Source: Aeromicrobium piscarium (lineage in GTDB: Bacteria > Actinomycetota > Actinomycetes > Propionibacteriales > Nocardioidaceae). From it: DNA of 64,000 bases. Under the pieces are notes generated by a model. The model was given only the letters and a program-made list of their open reading frames with translations, searched no databases and had not been told where the DNA came from. Of this stretch, positions 25,088 to 34,603 are shown in pieces; positions within the stretch are counted from its first letter, which is position 1, and every line of letters begins with the position of its first letter. The translations under genes and the position numbers were made by a program. The stretch lies in the NCBI RefSeq assembly GCF_007421815.1, contig NZ_VLNT01000002.1, positions 384,732 through 448,731 of the forward strand. The letters are read 5' to 3'.

Positions 25088-25549
25088 ATGAGCGAGGACC
25101 GGGCGATCGCCGCCCTCGATGCCGCCGGAATCGCCTACACCGTCACCCGCCACGGGCCGGTCGGCTCGCTCGACGAAGCCGCCCGCGCCCGTGGAGTCGA
25201 GCCCCGGTCGATCATCAAGACCCTGGTGGTCCGCCGGTCCAATGACGACTTCCTCTTCGTACTCGTCCCCGGGGACCGGCAGATCAGTTGGCCCAAGCTA
25301 CGGGCGCTGCTCGGCGTCTCACGGCTGTCGATGCCCGACAAGGACATCGCCCGGCAGGTCACCGGCTACGAGCGCGGCACCATCACCCCGTTCGGATCCA
25401 CCAGCGCCTGGCCCGTGATCGCCGACGAGGGCGTGACCGGCACCGTGTCGATCGGCGCCGGCGCCCACGGGGTCGCTGCCACCGTGGACGCCGACGTGAT
25501 GATCGACGCGCTCGGCGCTCAGATCGCCGCCGTCACCGAACCGCTCTGA
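25088..25549 (+). CDS. ybaK: YbaK/EbsC-family aminoacyl-tRNA deacylase
   Basis: A 153-residue protein with the full YbaK fold: YTVTRHGPVGSLDEAA at the start, the conserved lysine segment IIKTLVVR near 40-47, LVPGDRQISWPKL, GYERGTITPFG and a closing SIGAGAHGVA. Members hydrolyse mischarged tRNAs (for example Cys-tRNA-Pro) in the cytoplasm. ATG 25088 sits 6 nt after TACTCT (25076-25081), so the mRNA is probably leaderless. Its last 31 bp overlap, tail to tail, the end of the RND transporter gene. Confidence 0.9.
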   Translation: MSEDRAIAALDAAGIAYTVTRHGPVGSLDEAARARGVEPRSIIKTLVVRRSNDDFLFVLVPGDRQISWPKLRALLGVSRLSMPDKDIARQVTGYERGTITPFGSTSAWPVIADEGVTGTVSIGAGAHGVAATVDADVMIDALGAQIAAVTEPL

Positions 25550-28500
25550 CGCCGCCGGGCCAGCCGGTCGCGCAGTCGCTCGACCAACAGATAGAGCACC
25601 GGCACCAGCACCAGGGTCAGCAGCGTCGACGTTATGAGACCGCCGATTACCACGATCGCCAGCGGCTGGGAGATGAAGGCGCTGCCGCCGGTCAGACCGA
25701 AGGCCATCGGCGTCAGTGCCCCGATCGTCGCCAACGACGTCATGAGGATCGGCCGCAGACGATGCCGCGCCCCCTCCTCGACGGCCTCTCGAGCATCGAG
25801 ACCACGCTCTCGATACTGGTTGACCAGGTCGATCAGCACAATCGCGTTCGTCACGACGATGCCGATCAGCATCAACATACCGATGAGCGACGGCACGCCC
25901 AAGGGGATGCCTGTCGCCACGAGCAGGCCGATCGAGCCGGTCGCCGCGAACGGGATCGACACGAGCAGGATGAGCGGCTGGATCAGGGAGCGGAACGTGC
26001 CCACCATGATCAGATAGACGATCAGCACGGCCAGCAGAAGCGCCAGTCCGAGCTGGGCGAAGGCCTCGTCCTGGTCGGCGGCGACACCGCCGATCGTCGC
26101 CTCGGCGCCGTCGGGCAGATCCAGCCCGTCGACCGCGGACTGAAGAGCTGATGTCACCGAGCCGAGGTCATCGCTCTCCGGCGTGGTCGACACCGTGATC
26201 GAGCGATCCCCGTCCAGACGCGTCACGGTGGTGGGCACGAGCACCTCCTCGACATTCGCGATCTGCCCGAGCGTGACGCCCTCGGCCAAGGGCGTCTGCC
26301 GTAGCGCGTCGACTCCCTGCGGCACCTCCCCCATCGCGAGCACCGCGTCGCGGCGCTCGCCGTCGAGGACCACCGTGCCGAGCGGCACCGGCTGCAGCGC
26401 GCTCGCCACGATGCCGGCCAGAGCCGACTCGTCGAGTCCAGCCTGCGCCGCGGCGGCCTGATCGAGGGTCACTGACACGATCGGCTGCTCCCCCGACGCG
26501 TTCGATGTGACGTCCTGCGCGCCGTCGATGTCCTGGACGGCTCCCAGCACCTGGTCGCCCGCCTCTTCGAGCGTCTCCGGGTCGTCAGCCGTGACCACGA
26601 CGTCGAGGCTCGACCCGAAGCCGCCGCTGGCGTCGAGGTTCACCCGGCCGACATCCTCGAGGCCGTCGATCGCCTCTCGGATCCGCCCCTGCACCGCCTC
26701 CTGGTCAGCGTCCTCGTCGGTGGTCACCGAGAACGACGCGTCGCTCGACCCGGCGATCGCCATGATGCCCTCACCGCTGCCGACCGTCGTCTGCACGGTC
26801 TCCACGCCGTCGACATCAGCCAGCGCCTCCTCGACCTGCGTGGCGGCCTCGTCCTGCCGCGCCAGTGAGGCACCCGGATCGAGTTCCTGGGTGATCGCGA
26901 CCGTGTTCTGGCCCGTGTCGCCGAGGAAGTTCGTCTTCATCAGCGGACTCAGTGCGACAGTGCCGGCGAGGATCGCCACCGCCACCACCAGGGTGATGAC
27001 CGGATGCGCGTTGGTGCGATGCAGCACCGGGAGGTAGAGCCGCTGAAGGAAGCCGTCGCGCTCCTCGTCCTCGATCTCCTCCATCGTCTTCGGCTGCTCG
27101 ACCGGTTTGAGGAACCAACCCGCGATGACCGGAACGATCGTCAGCGCGACGACGAGCGAGGCGAGCAGCGCGAGGGAGACGGTCAGCGCGAAGGGGCGGA
27201 ACAGCTCGCCCACCTGCCCACCCACCACGGCGATCGGCAGGAACACCGCCGCCGTCGCGAGGGTGGCCGAGGTGATGGCTCCGGCCACCTCCTTCACCCC
27301 GGTCACGATCGCCTCGAACTTCGCCGTGCCGTAGGACAGGTGCCGCTTGATGTTCTCGATGACGACGATCGAGTCGTCCACCACGCGTCCGATGGCGACG
27401 GTCAGCGCGCCGAGGGTGAGGATGTTGAGCGAGTAGCCGCCGACATACAGGCCGATGAAGGCGAGCAGCAGCGACAACGGGATCGAGATCGCCGTGACGA
27501 GGGTCGAGCGCAGCGACAGCAGGAAGATCAAGATGACCACGATCGCGAACACGAGGCCAAGCGCGCCCTCGACCGTCAGATCCTCGACCGACTTCTCGAT
27601 GAATGGGGCCTGATCGAAGACCACGTCGACGCTCGCACCGTTGCCGACGGCGCTCTCGATATCGCCGAAGACGTCCTGGACCTGGTGGGAGATGTCGACC
27701 GTGTTGCCGTCCGGCGTCTTGGTGATGCCGATCGAGATGCTCGGGCGGCCGTCGGTGCGCGAGATCGAGGAGGCGGCGGCGTCATCGAGCGAGACCTCGG
27801 CGACCTGTCCGAGCGTCGTGGGCTGCTGCGCGCCGACCACCGGTAGCGCCGTGAGGTCCTCGACATCGCTGAACTGGGTGCCGACCTGCACCGTCAGCGT
27901 CGAGTCGCCCTCAGTAAGCGCGCCCGCCGGGACCAGACTCCCGTTGTTCTCCAGGGCGGTCCCGATCGACTGCGCGTCCAGCCCCGCGGCCGCGAGCGCC
28001 GCCTGGTCCGGAACGATCCGCACCTGCTGCGTAGGAGCACCCGAGACCGTCACCTCCCGCACGCCGTCGAGATCGGACAGCACCGGCACGACCTCGTCCT
28101 GGACGCTCGCCGACAGCGTGCTCAGATCGTCATCGCTGGCGACCGAGAGCTGGATCACCGGGAAATCGTCCACGCTCCCGGCGAACACCTCGGGTGACAC
28201 GCCGTCGGGGAGACCCGCCGCTGGACCGTTCAGACGGTTCGTGAGGTCCTGCCGCGCCTGGCCGAGGTCCGTGCCGTAGTCGAGCTCGACCAGCACGGTC
28301 GAGACACCACTGCTGGAGGTAGCGTTGGTGCCCGCGACACCGCTGATGGCGCGTACCGCCGTCTCCACCGGCTCGGTGATCTGCTGATCGACGACCTCCG
28401 GCGACGAGCCCGGATCGGTCGTCACGACCGCCATCACCGGCAGCTCCAACGACGGGATCAGCTCCAGCTTGAGGCTCGTCAGCGACACGAAGCCGAAGAT

Positions 28501-28569
28501 CGCCACTATGACGGTCGACAAGCCCACGAAGGCGCGGTTGCGCAGGCTGAACCGAGCGAGAGAGGACAC
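25519..28569 (-). CDS. RND-family (AcrB/HAE1-like) efflux transporter
   Basis: The 1016-residue protein has the complete RND layout: a first helix (about 12-32), a large extracellular porter region, a block of helices near 335-540 that includes the GRVVDDSIVVIENIKRH proton-relay motif, a second porter region, and a C-terminal helix block. Substrate is unknown. No membrane-fusion or outer-membrane partner is encoded nearby, as usual in Gram-positive bacteria. A MarR gene is divergent, with a shared palindrome between them. GTG 28569 has a TAGGAGC site. Confidence 0.93.
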   Translation of the reverse strand: MSSLARFSLRNRAFVGLSTVIVAIFGFVSLTSLKLELIPSLELPVMAVVTTDPGSSPEVVDQQITEPVETAVRAISGVAGTNATSSSGVSTVLVELDYGTDLGQARQDLTNRLNGPAAGLPDGVSPEVFAGSVDDFPVIQLSVASDDDLSTLSASVQDEVVPVLSDLDGVREVTVSGAPTQQVRIVPDQAALAAAGLDAQSIGTALENNGSLVPAGALTEGDSTLTVQVGTQFSDVEDLTALPVVGAQQPTTLGQVAEVSLDDAAASSISRTDGRPSISIGITKTPDGNTVDISHQVQDVFGDIESAVGNGASVDVVFDQAPFIEKSVEDLTVEGALGLVFAIVVILIFLLSLRSTLVTAISIPLSLLLAFIGLYVGGYSLNILTLGALTVAIGRVVDDSIVVIENIKRHLSYGTAKFEAIVTGVKEVAGAITSATLATAAVFLPIAVVGGQVGELFRPFALTVSLALLASLVVALTIVPVIAGWFLKPVEQPKTMEEIEDEERDGFLQRLYLPVLHRTNAHPVITLVVAVAILAGTVALSPLMKTNFLGDTGQNTVAITQELDPGASLARQDEAATQVEEALADVDGVETVQTTVGSGEGIMAIAGSSDASFSVTTDEDADQEAVQGRIREAIDGLEDVGRVNLDASGGFGSSLDVVVTADDPETLEEAGDQVLGAVQDIDGAQDVTSNASGEQPIVSVTLDQAAAAQAGLDESALAGIVASALQPVPLGTVVLDGERRDAVLAMGEVPQGVDALRQTPLAEGVTLGQIANVEEVLVPTTVTRLDGDRSITVSTTPESDDLGSVTSALQSAVDGLDLPDGAEATIGGVAADQDEAFAQLGLALLLAVLIVYLIMVGTFRSLIQPLILLVSIPFAATGSIGLLVATGIPLGVPSLIGMLMLIGIVVTNAIVLIDLVNQYRERGLDAREAVEEGARHRLRPILMTSLATIGALTPMAFGLTGGSAFISQPLAIVVIGGLITSTLLTLVLVPVLYLLVERLRDRLARRRQSGSVTAAI

Positions 28570-28581
28570 AGTGCTCCTAAG

Positions 28582-28604
28582 ATAGTTAGCGTCGGACTAA
28601 CTAT
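28582..28604. promoter_or_regulatory. MarR-type operator between the RND and marR genes
   Basis: ATAGTTAG - 7 bp - CTAACTAT is a perfect 8-bp-arm palindrome in the 49-bp gap between the two divergent starts (28569 and 28619). Its AT-rich arms double as -10-like sequence for both directions. Repression of both genes by the MarR protein is the natural reading. Confidence 0.8.
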
Positions 28605-28618
28605 GACAGGAACGATCA

Positions 28619-29053
28619 ATGAGTGAGCGCGATGATCTGGTGAGAACACTGGCTTCCGACCAGCTCGCCATCGCGATGTTCCTGGTCCGCCGCGACGACA
28701 CCGCCCGCGATATCCCGAGTCAACAGCTCAACACGCTCTTCGTGATTCGCGCCCTGGAGACTCCTACTGCCCACGACATCGCCCTTCGGCTGGGGGTCAG
28801 CGCCGCCACGATGTCCGGGCTGCTACGCCGACTGTCCGATCGTGGCTATATCGAGCGCCGCGTCTCCTCCACCGACGCCCGCGCCCGCATCCTCGTCGTG
28901 ACGCACGAGGGCGAACGTCTCCTGCAGGAGATGCTCACCCTCGCTCACGATGCCAACCGCGATCTGCTCGATCGCCTCGACCTCGACGACCTCCAGGCCC
29001 TCGTTCGCGGCACCACCGCCCTGCGCCGGGCCGCCGAGCATCTCGACCAGTAG
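28619..29053 (+). CDS. MarR-family transcriptional repressor
   Basis: A 144-residue winged-helix protein: TAHDIALRLGVSAATMSGLLRRLSDRGYI is the recognition helix region, followed by the beta wing with RRVSSTDARARILVVT and the dimer helices. It is divergent from the RND gene with a 49-bp gap holding a palindrome, so it most likely represses the transporter and itself until a small ligand binds. ATG 28619 has a CAGGAAC site. Confidence 0.92.
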   Translation: MSERDDLVRTLASDQLAIAMFLVRRDDTARDIPSQQLNTLFVIRALETPTAHDIALRLGVSAATMSGLLRRLSDRGYIERRVSSTDARARILVVTHEGERLLQEMLTLAHDANRDLLDRLDLDDLQALVRGTTALRRAAEHLDQ

Positions 29054-29062
29054 ACCGGCCGA

Positions 29063-29458
29063 CTACGCGCTGGCCGGCTCCGCGCTCGCCCGAGATCTCT
29101 CGTCGATGGTGTTGAGAGCTGCCGTGACGATGTCATTGACCGCTGCGATGGCGATCCGGGGATGTGAGACGTGACGGGACAGCCAGCGCTCGGCCGCCCG
29201 GTCACCGGCGACCCAGAGCCATTGGGAAAGCGCGATACCGGCACCGCCCACGACCATTCCGGCCACCGCTCGCGGTCGATTCGCGCTGGCCCGGGTGGCC
29301 ACGGCACCCATGCCCGCCACGAGGACAGCGGGCCCGCCTATGAAGGCGGCCCGACCCCGGCCTTCTAGCCTGCCGACGGGGAGCAGACCCAGGGCCGCAC
29401 CCGCGGCCCCGAAGCCCGCTGCTCGTATGACACGTCCCGTGATGAGGTCGCTCTCCAT
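29063..29458 (-). CDS. Small membrane protein of unknown function
   Basis: The 131-residue product has three or so hydrophobic stretches (about 12-28, 40-55, 64-85) rich in Gly and Ala. No motif is recognised. ATG 29458 lies 6 nt after TACGGT (29465-29470 on the minus strand), the leaderless pattern shared by many genes here. It is convergent with marR, 9 bp away. Confidence 0.7.
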   Translation of the reverse strand: MESDLITGRVIRAAGFGAAGAALGLLPVGRLEGRGRAAFIGGPAVLVAGMGAVATRASANRPRAVAGMVVGGAGIALSQWLWVAGDRAAERWLSRHVSHPRIAIAAVNDIVTAALNTIDERSRASAEPASA

Positions 29459-29480
29459 GCCGTCACCGTATCGCCCGATG

Positions 29481-29553
29481 TGGTCTCGATACGCTCGGTC
29501 GCTAGCGCTCCCTCACACTCGACCACCGAGTATGCGGCTACTCGACCACCGAA
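29481..29553. repeat. Dispersed 'TGGTCTCGATACGCTCG / CTCGACCACCG' repeat
   Basis: The gap between the small membrane gene and the UPF0182 gene holds TGGTCTCGATACGCTCG (29481-29497), a GCTAGCGCT palindrome, and two copies of CTCGACCACCGA (about 29519 and 29542). The second half is roughly the reverse complement of the first. From memory, this repeat type is widespread in actinobacterial intergenic DNA. Confidence 0.75.
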
Positions 29554-29567
29554 CGGGTGACCGATCC

Positions 29568-32495
29568 TCAGTTGCCGAGGGCCTGCTCCGCCTGCTCGAT
29601 CGCATCGGCCATCTGGTTGATGCGCCGCTGGTACAGCGCGAGATCACCGTCGGCCAGCGCCTGCTGAGCCTCGTCGTAGTACTGCGAGGCCTGCTCGAGC
29701 AGCTCGGCCGGAGTGGCATCGCCAGCCGGTGCCTCGGGCTCCTCCGTGCCCTCATCGCCCTCGGCAGGCTCCTCGACCTCTTCCTCCGGCGGCGGCGCGG
29801 CTCCTTCCTCGAGGCCGAGCGCCGCTCGCAGGGCTTCGTCGAGGGTCGTGCCGATGCCGACATCCTCACCGAAGGAGGCGATGATGTACTGCAGAACCGG
29901 ATACGAGCCTTCGGCCTGCGACCGCTGGATATAGACGGGCTGCACGTAGAGCATCGCGCCACCGACCGGCAAGGTCAGCAGGTTGCCGCGCAGGATGGTG
30001 GCATTCGACGCCTGCTCGAAGGGCAGCAGCGTCTGGGTCACCTGGTTGTCGGCCTGGATCGCCGCGGCGATCTGGTTCGGGCCGCCGACACGCGTGTCGC
30101 TCGGCAGCTCCAGGATCTGCAACTTGCCGAAGTTCTCCTCATCGGCCGATTCGGAGTTGACCGACATGAACGCCGCCAGATTCTCGCGGTTGTTCGGCAG
30201 GTAGACGCTGGTCAGCGAGAACTGGGGGTCCGCCTGCTCCGGACGCGATGTCGTCAGGTAGTACGGCGGCTGCAACGTGCCGTTGCCGCTCGACGGATCC
30301 TCCGGCACGCGCCAGCGCTCGCCGTCCTCGTAGAAGGTCTGCGAGTCGTTGACGTGATACCGCGTCAGCACATCGCGCTGGACCTTGAACAGGTCGACCG
30401 GGTACCGCAGGTGCCGCATGAGATCCTCGGAGATCTCGCTCTTGGGCTGCACCGAGTCGGGGAAGGCATTGGACCAGGTCTCCAGTACCGGATCGTCCTC
30501 ATCCCAGGCGTACAGGTCCACGGTGCCGTCATAGGCGTCGACGACGGCCTTGACCGAGTTGCGCATGTAGTTGACCTGATCGGTCGGGAGCGCCGCCTGG
30601 GCCGCGGTCTGCGTCAGCGTGTCGGAGGTGGCCTCACGCAGCGAGCGGTGCTGGCTGTACGGATAGTCGTTGCTGGTCGTATAGCCGTCGGCGATCCACA
30701 CCACGCGGCCGTCGACGACCGCGGGGTAGACGTCGCCGTCGACCGTGAGCCACGGGGCGACCTTCTGCACGCGCTCGCGCGGGTCACGGTCGTAGAGGAT
30801 CTTGGAGTTCTCGTTGACACGATCGGACAGGATGATATTCGGCTCGGCGAACTTCAGCGCGTACAGCGCCTTGTTGAAGATATTGCCGACCGGGACGCCG
30901 CCCTCACCGTCGTAGGTGTTGGCGGTGACGTTGTCGGCATCATCCTCGTCGTCGCCGCCTCCGCTGCCGGAGCCGCGCGGGATGTCGACCTCGATCGGGT
31001 CCGCGCCTTCGGGGCGACCGACGATCGAGTACTCCGGCGAGTTCTCGCCGAAGTAGATGCGCGGCGGGATCTCGAACTCCAGCTCGCCGGTCGGCGGGAT
31101 GTCGCGGGCGACCCACACCGGCTCGCCCTGCGGACCGCGCTCGTTGCCGTAGGCGGCGATGACGCCGTAGCCGTGCGTGTAGACCGTGTGGTCATTGGAC
31201 CAGGTGCGCTGCGAATCCTGCAGACCTTCCAGGCTCACCTCGCGCGCCGCGATGACGACATCGCGGGGCTGATCGTCGTCGTCGAGGACGTAGCGGTCGA
31301 CGTCGAGAGTCTCATTGACGGTGTAGTAGCCACGGACCTGCTGCAGCTGCTGGAAGGCCGGCGAGACCAGCGTCGGGTCGATCAAGCGCGAGCTGACGCG
31401 TGACTCGGCGGTGGCGTTGAGCTCCTCGGCCGACAGCTCTGTGGTGGCCGAGTAAGGCAGCACCTCGACATCGGATACCCCGTAGGCATCCTTGGTCGCC
31501 TCGATATTGCGGGCGATGTACGGGTCCTCGCGATCGGCCTCGGACGGGCTGACCTGGAACTGCTGCATGAACGCCGGCCACAGGCCGCCGATGAGGACAG
31601 AGGCGACGATCAGGCCACCGAGACCGATCGCGGGGAGCGTCCAGCCCTTGAGGAAGATCGAGGAGAAGAACAGCAGCGCGCAGATGATCGCGACGACGAT
31701 GAGGATGTTCTTGCTCGGGATCCGTGCGTTGATGTCGGTATAGGTGCCGCCGTCGACGACTCCCCCGCTGGCGGTCAGATAGGCGAACCGATCGAACCAG
31801 TACTGCAGCGCCTTGATCAGCACCGCGACACCCGCGAGCACCGCGATCTGGATCTGCGCGCCGCGCGTGAAGTTCAGCCCGCGACCGGCGAACCGGATGC
31901 CGCCGTAGACGTACTGCACGAAGGCGGTCACCACGAGGGCCACGATGAGCATCGTGAACGCGAAGGACGTCAGGAACTGCCACCACGGAAGATCGAAGGT
32001 GAAGAAGCCGATGTCGCGCCCGAACTGGGGGTCGTTCTGACCGAATGAGCTGCCGTGCCACCACTGCAGGAAGGTCTGCCACCGCGACTGCCCGACGACA
32101 CCGGCGAAGATGCCGATCACCACAGCGACGACGATGAAGGCTCCCCGTCGGACCGGCGCCAGCGCGAAGCGGTAACGCGCGGCCGGGTCGTCGCGCCGCA
32201 ACAGGTGCGGTTCGGCACGCGTGCGGTAGGCGAGGAAGAGGTTGAGCGCGACGAACGCGCCGATCACCAGAGCGAAGACCACGAACAGTCCGGCCCGGGT
32301 CAGGATGACGGTGGTGAAGACGTGGGAGAAGTCCAAGGACTTGAACCAGAGGCGGTTCGTCCACACATTCGTGAACACGCTGGCAGCGACAACGAGCGCG
32401 GCCAGCGTGATGAGGGTGGGGACGAGCACCTTTCGGCGCCGGTCGGGCGGCTCAGGGGCCGGCTGTGGACGGGGGGCACCGAAGATGTCGCTCAC
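29568..32495 (-). CDS. UPF0182-family large membrane protein
   Basis: A 975-residue protein with about seven helices in the first 320 residues, then a large extracytoplasmic domain (about 330-880), an acidic Pro/Glu tail (about 885-925) and a helical C-terminus. This is the standard length and layout of UPF0182 (Rv3193c-like). Function is unknown. ATG 32495 follows a CAGGAGA site. It lies downstream of the PPA1309 and PDZ-protease genes in the same direction, as in other actinobacteria. Confidence 0.93.
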   Translation of the reverse strand: MSDIFGAPRPQPAPEPPDRRRKVLVPTLITLAALVVAASVFTNVWTNRLWFKSLDFSHVFTTVILTRAGLFVVFALVIGAFVALNLFLAYRTRAEPHLLRRDDPAARYRFALAPVRRGAFIVVAVVIGIFAGVVGQSRWQTFLQWWHGSSFGQNDPQFGRDIGFFTFDLPWWQFLTSFAFTMLIVALVVTAFVQYVYGGIRFAGRGLNFTRGAQIQIAVLAGVAVLIKALQYWFDRFAYLTASGGVVDGGTYTDINARIPSKNILIVVAIICALLFFSSIFLKGWTLPAIGLGGLIVASVLIGGLWPAFMQQFQVSPSEADREDPYIARNIEATKDAYGVSDVEVLPYSATTELSAEELNATAESRVSSRLIDPTLVSPAFQQLQQVRGYYTVNETLDVDRYVLDDDDQPRDVVIAAREVSLEGLQDSQRTWSNDHTVYTHGYGVIAAYGNERGPQGEPVWVARDIPPTGELEFEIPPRIYFGENSPEYSIVGRPEGADPIEVDIPRGSGSGGGDDEDDADNVTANTYDGEGGVPVGNIFNKALYALKFAEPNIILSDRVNENSKILYDRDPRERVQKVAPWLTVDGDVYPAVVDGRVVWIADGYTTSNDYPYSQHRSLREATSDTLTQTAAQAALPTDQVNYMRNSVKAVVDAYDGTVDLYAWDEDDPVLETWSNAFPDSVQPKSEISEDLMRHLRYPVDLFKVQRDVLTRYHVNDSQTFYEDGERWRVPEDPSSGNGTLQPPYYLTTSRPEQADPQFSLTSVYLPNNRENLAAFMSVNSESADEENFGKLQILELPSDTRVGGPNQIAAAIQADNQVTQTLLPFEQASNATILRGNLLTLPVGGAMLYVQPVYIQRSQAEGSYPVLQYIIASFGEDVGIGTTLDEALRAALGLEEGAAPPPEEEVEEPAEGDEGTEEPEAPAGDATPAELLEQASQYYDEAQQALADGDLALYQRRINQMADAIEQAEQALGN

Positions 32496-32557
32496 AGTTC
32501 TCCTGGGTCATGTCACGGCATGGCCGATGGCAGCCCAATACTACCGAGTGACTCCAA

Positions 32558-33064
32558 TCACGACATGCTCGCCCGCAGCAGTTCCACGAGGCCGGGCACG
32601 AGGTCGGGACCTTCGAGCAACGGCGGGTCCTCACCGTCGCGAGCGCGGACCCCGGTGTGCCCGCTGCCGTCGCGCAGCACCGCGGCGACGATGCGCACCT
32701 CCTGGCGGTCGGGATGTGCGGCGACATAGGCGCCGAGCTCGTCGGGATCCTCGGGGAGATCCGCCTCGGCCGAAGGAGGCAGCATGACGCGCTCGATCAC
32801 GACGGCGCATCCGTCGACCGTCTCCGGCCACATGATCGTCGGCAGGATCTCCTCCACCGGACGGTCGACGCCCAGCTGCTCCTGCTCGACCGGCGTGTAG
32901 TCGCCATCGAGCTGGTCGGCGAGCTCGGGATGGGACTCGCGCAGCTGCTCCGTGGAGACGAGAGCGAACAACCTCGGGGGCTGGTCCCAGCCCGCCTCGG
33001 CCACGTGTCGCTCCACTTCGAGAGCCGCCTGGCGCAGCGGCGAGTCGGGGGCTACTTCGAGCAT
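32558..33064 (-). CDS. PPA1309-family hypothetical protein
   Basis: A soluble 168-residue protein resembling the PPA1309 family of actinobacteria: SPLRQAALEVERHVAEAGWDQPPRLFALV at the start, LPTIMWPETVDGCAVVIERV in the middle. Function unknown. It overlaps the end of the PDZ-protease gene by 13 bp and so is co-translated with it. Confidence 0.85.
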   Translation of the reverse strand: MLEVAPDSPLRQAALEVERHVAEAGWDQPPRLFALVSTEQLRESHPELADQLDGDYTPVEQEQLGVDRPVEEILPTIMWPETVDGCAVVIERVMLPPSAEADLPEDPDELGAYVAAHPDRQEVRIVAAVLRDGSGHTGVRARDGEDPPLLEGPDLVPGLVELLRASMS

Positions 33065-34104
33065 GTGGGCACCGTCGCTTCGGGGTCGTCGGCCAGGGCC
33101 TGGAGGGCGTCGATCGCATCGTCGAGGGTCGCGACGTCGACGAGGGTCATGTCGGTGTCCTTCGCCGCGGCCTCGGCGCAGTTGCCGGTGGGCACCAGGA
33201 AGATCGTGGCTCCCCCTTCCTCGGCGCCGACCATCTTCTGCTGGACGCCACCGATCGAGCCCACCTCGCCGTCGGGGGTGATGGTCCCGGTGCCGGCCAC
33301 GGACTGCCCGCCCGTGAGCGCCCCGGGGGTGAGCTTGTCGTAGATCGCGAGCGCGAACATCATCCCGGCGCTCGGACCGCCGACCCGGTCGCCGATGTGG
33401 TTCTCGATCTCGATCGGGAAGTCGAATCCCGCGCCGACGGTGATGCCGATCATCGCCCTATCGGGGTCGTCATCGGCCGGCTTCGTGTCCACGGTGACGT
33501 CCTCGGCCTGGCCGTCGCGTTCGATGCCGAGACTCACCTGATCCCCTGGATCCAGGGCGCTGATCACCTCGGCCACCTGCTGGTTGCTCTCGACCTCGGT
33601 GTCCTGGACGCGGACGATGCGATCCCCCGCCTCCAGCACGCCCTCGGCCGGCGACCCCTCGACGACATCGGCGATCTGGACCGTCTCAGGCACCTCGACG
33701 TCCATCGCGCGCAGCGCCGCGGCCCGCGAGGAGTCCTGCGAGCTGCTCAGCTGCGCGGCGCTGACCTCGCTCGCGTCGTCATCGGTCTCGCCGTCGCGAT
33801 AGAGGAAGTGGTGCGGCACCAGGTTGACGTCGCCGTCCACCCACGCCTGAAGGGCGCTGAACAGGTTGATATCGGTCTCCGCGCGAGAGACGGCGACGGT
33901 CGTGAACGCGAGCTCGCCCTCCGTGGGGTAGGTCTCCACTCCCTCGCCGAAGGTAAGCAGCGGCTGATCGTCGAGGCTGCCGAGGGTGTCGAAGGAAGGC
34001 CCGGGCTTCATCGTCGAATACGGCACCGGCAGGATGAAGACCAGGCTGGTGGCAGCGACCAGCGTCACGAGGGCCACCGTCAGCGTGACGACGCGGCGAC
34101 TCAT
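33052..34104 (-). CDS. Membrane-anchored PDZ / Lon-like (S16) serine protease
   Basis: The 350-residue protein has an N-terminal anchor (about 6-28), a PDZ domain (about 135-215, with GSPAEGVLEAGDRIV) and a C-terminal Lon-type protease domain. The catalytic Ser is in GGPSAGMMFALAI (near 250) and the Lys in QQKMVGAEEGGA (near 293). Homologues (Rv3194c, YlbL in Bacillus) act outside the membrane. CTGGAG precedes ATG 34104. Confidence 0.92.
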   Translation of the reverse strand: MSRRVVTLTVALVTLVAATSLVFILPVPYSTMKPGPSFDTLGSLDDQPLLTFGEGVETYPTEGELAFTTVAVSRAETDINLFSALQAWVDGDVNLVPHHFLYRDGETDDDASEVSAAQLSSSQDSSRAAALRAMDVEVPETVQIADVVEGSPAEGVLEAGDRIVRVQDTEVESNQQVAEVISALDPGDQVSLGIERDGQAEDVTVDTKPADDDPDRAMIGITVGAGFDFPIEIENHIGDRVGGPSAGMMFALAIYDKLTPGALTGGQSVAGTGTITPDGEVGSIGGVQQKMVGAEEGGATIFLVPTGNCAEAAAKDTDMTLVDVATLDDAIDALQALADDPEATVPTCSK

Positions 34105-34280
34105 CGCCGGCTCCAGGGAACGAACATCACCCGAAGCCTAGCGATCGATGCGCGAGGGATGGCGCATAGCGCGGCCGCCGCGGGCGGAGGATGTGCTTGC
34201 ATGGTCGCCCCAGCAGCCGCGGAGACACATCGTTCGTCGGCGCCTGTGCCGCGAGGCGGGTGCGTGCATCGAGGTCACGG

Positions 34281-34455
34281 GGCGGTGAGCTGTCAACCTC
34301 CGCCGCCGAGGATCCCTGGTGGCCGTGGTTGATCATGCACCGAACTCGGGCCCCAGGTGATGTCGGTGAGTGGTCAACCTCCGATCACCGAGGGCGGTTG
34401 ACTGCTCACCGCACTCGTGCCGGACACATCGCGGTGCGCCGTCAACCACCATCGA
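34281..34455. repeat. Palindromic repeat cluster (GGTGAGNNGTCAACC type)
   Basis: The 499-bp gap (34105-34603) between divergent genes holds no gene. It contains several copies of one arm: GCGGTGAGCTGTCAACCTCC (34283-34302), GGTGAGTGGTCAACCTCC with its inverse GGCGGTTGACTGCTCACCGC making a hairpin at about 34365-34412, and a further inverted arm near 34433-34449. The rest of the gap shows nothing clear except a leaderless-type -10 at 34592. Confidence 0.75.
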
Positions 34456-34603
34456 TCGCTCTGGCAACGCATCCTCCGCGAGCGGTGCCCGACGGACACC
34501 CGTCCGGTAAGTGCCGCACCTCCGACGGCCGGCTCCGACTCATCACCCGGAGCCGAGGCCCTCGCCGAAAGACCCGCTATCACCGCGTGACTACTCTGGT
34601 GAC

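Noticed and set aside
27004..27846. Plus-strand open frame within the RND gene
   Set aside because: Arg/Asp/Glu-rich shadow without start signals; the RND frame holds all family motifs.
29295..31403. Long plus-strand open frame of about 700 codons
   Set aside because: It is antisense to the UPF0182 gene, whose membrane and extracellular layout is clearly conserved; high GC makes such shadows common.
34281..34455. CRISPR array
   Set aside because: Arms occur in both orientations with irregular spacing and no spacers of equal length; no cas genes.
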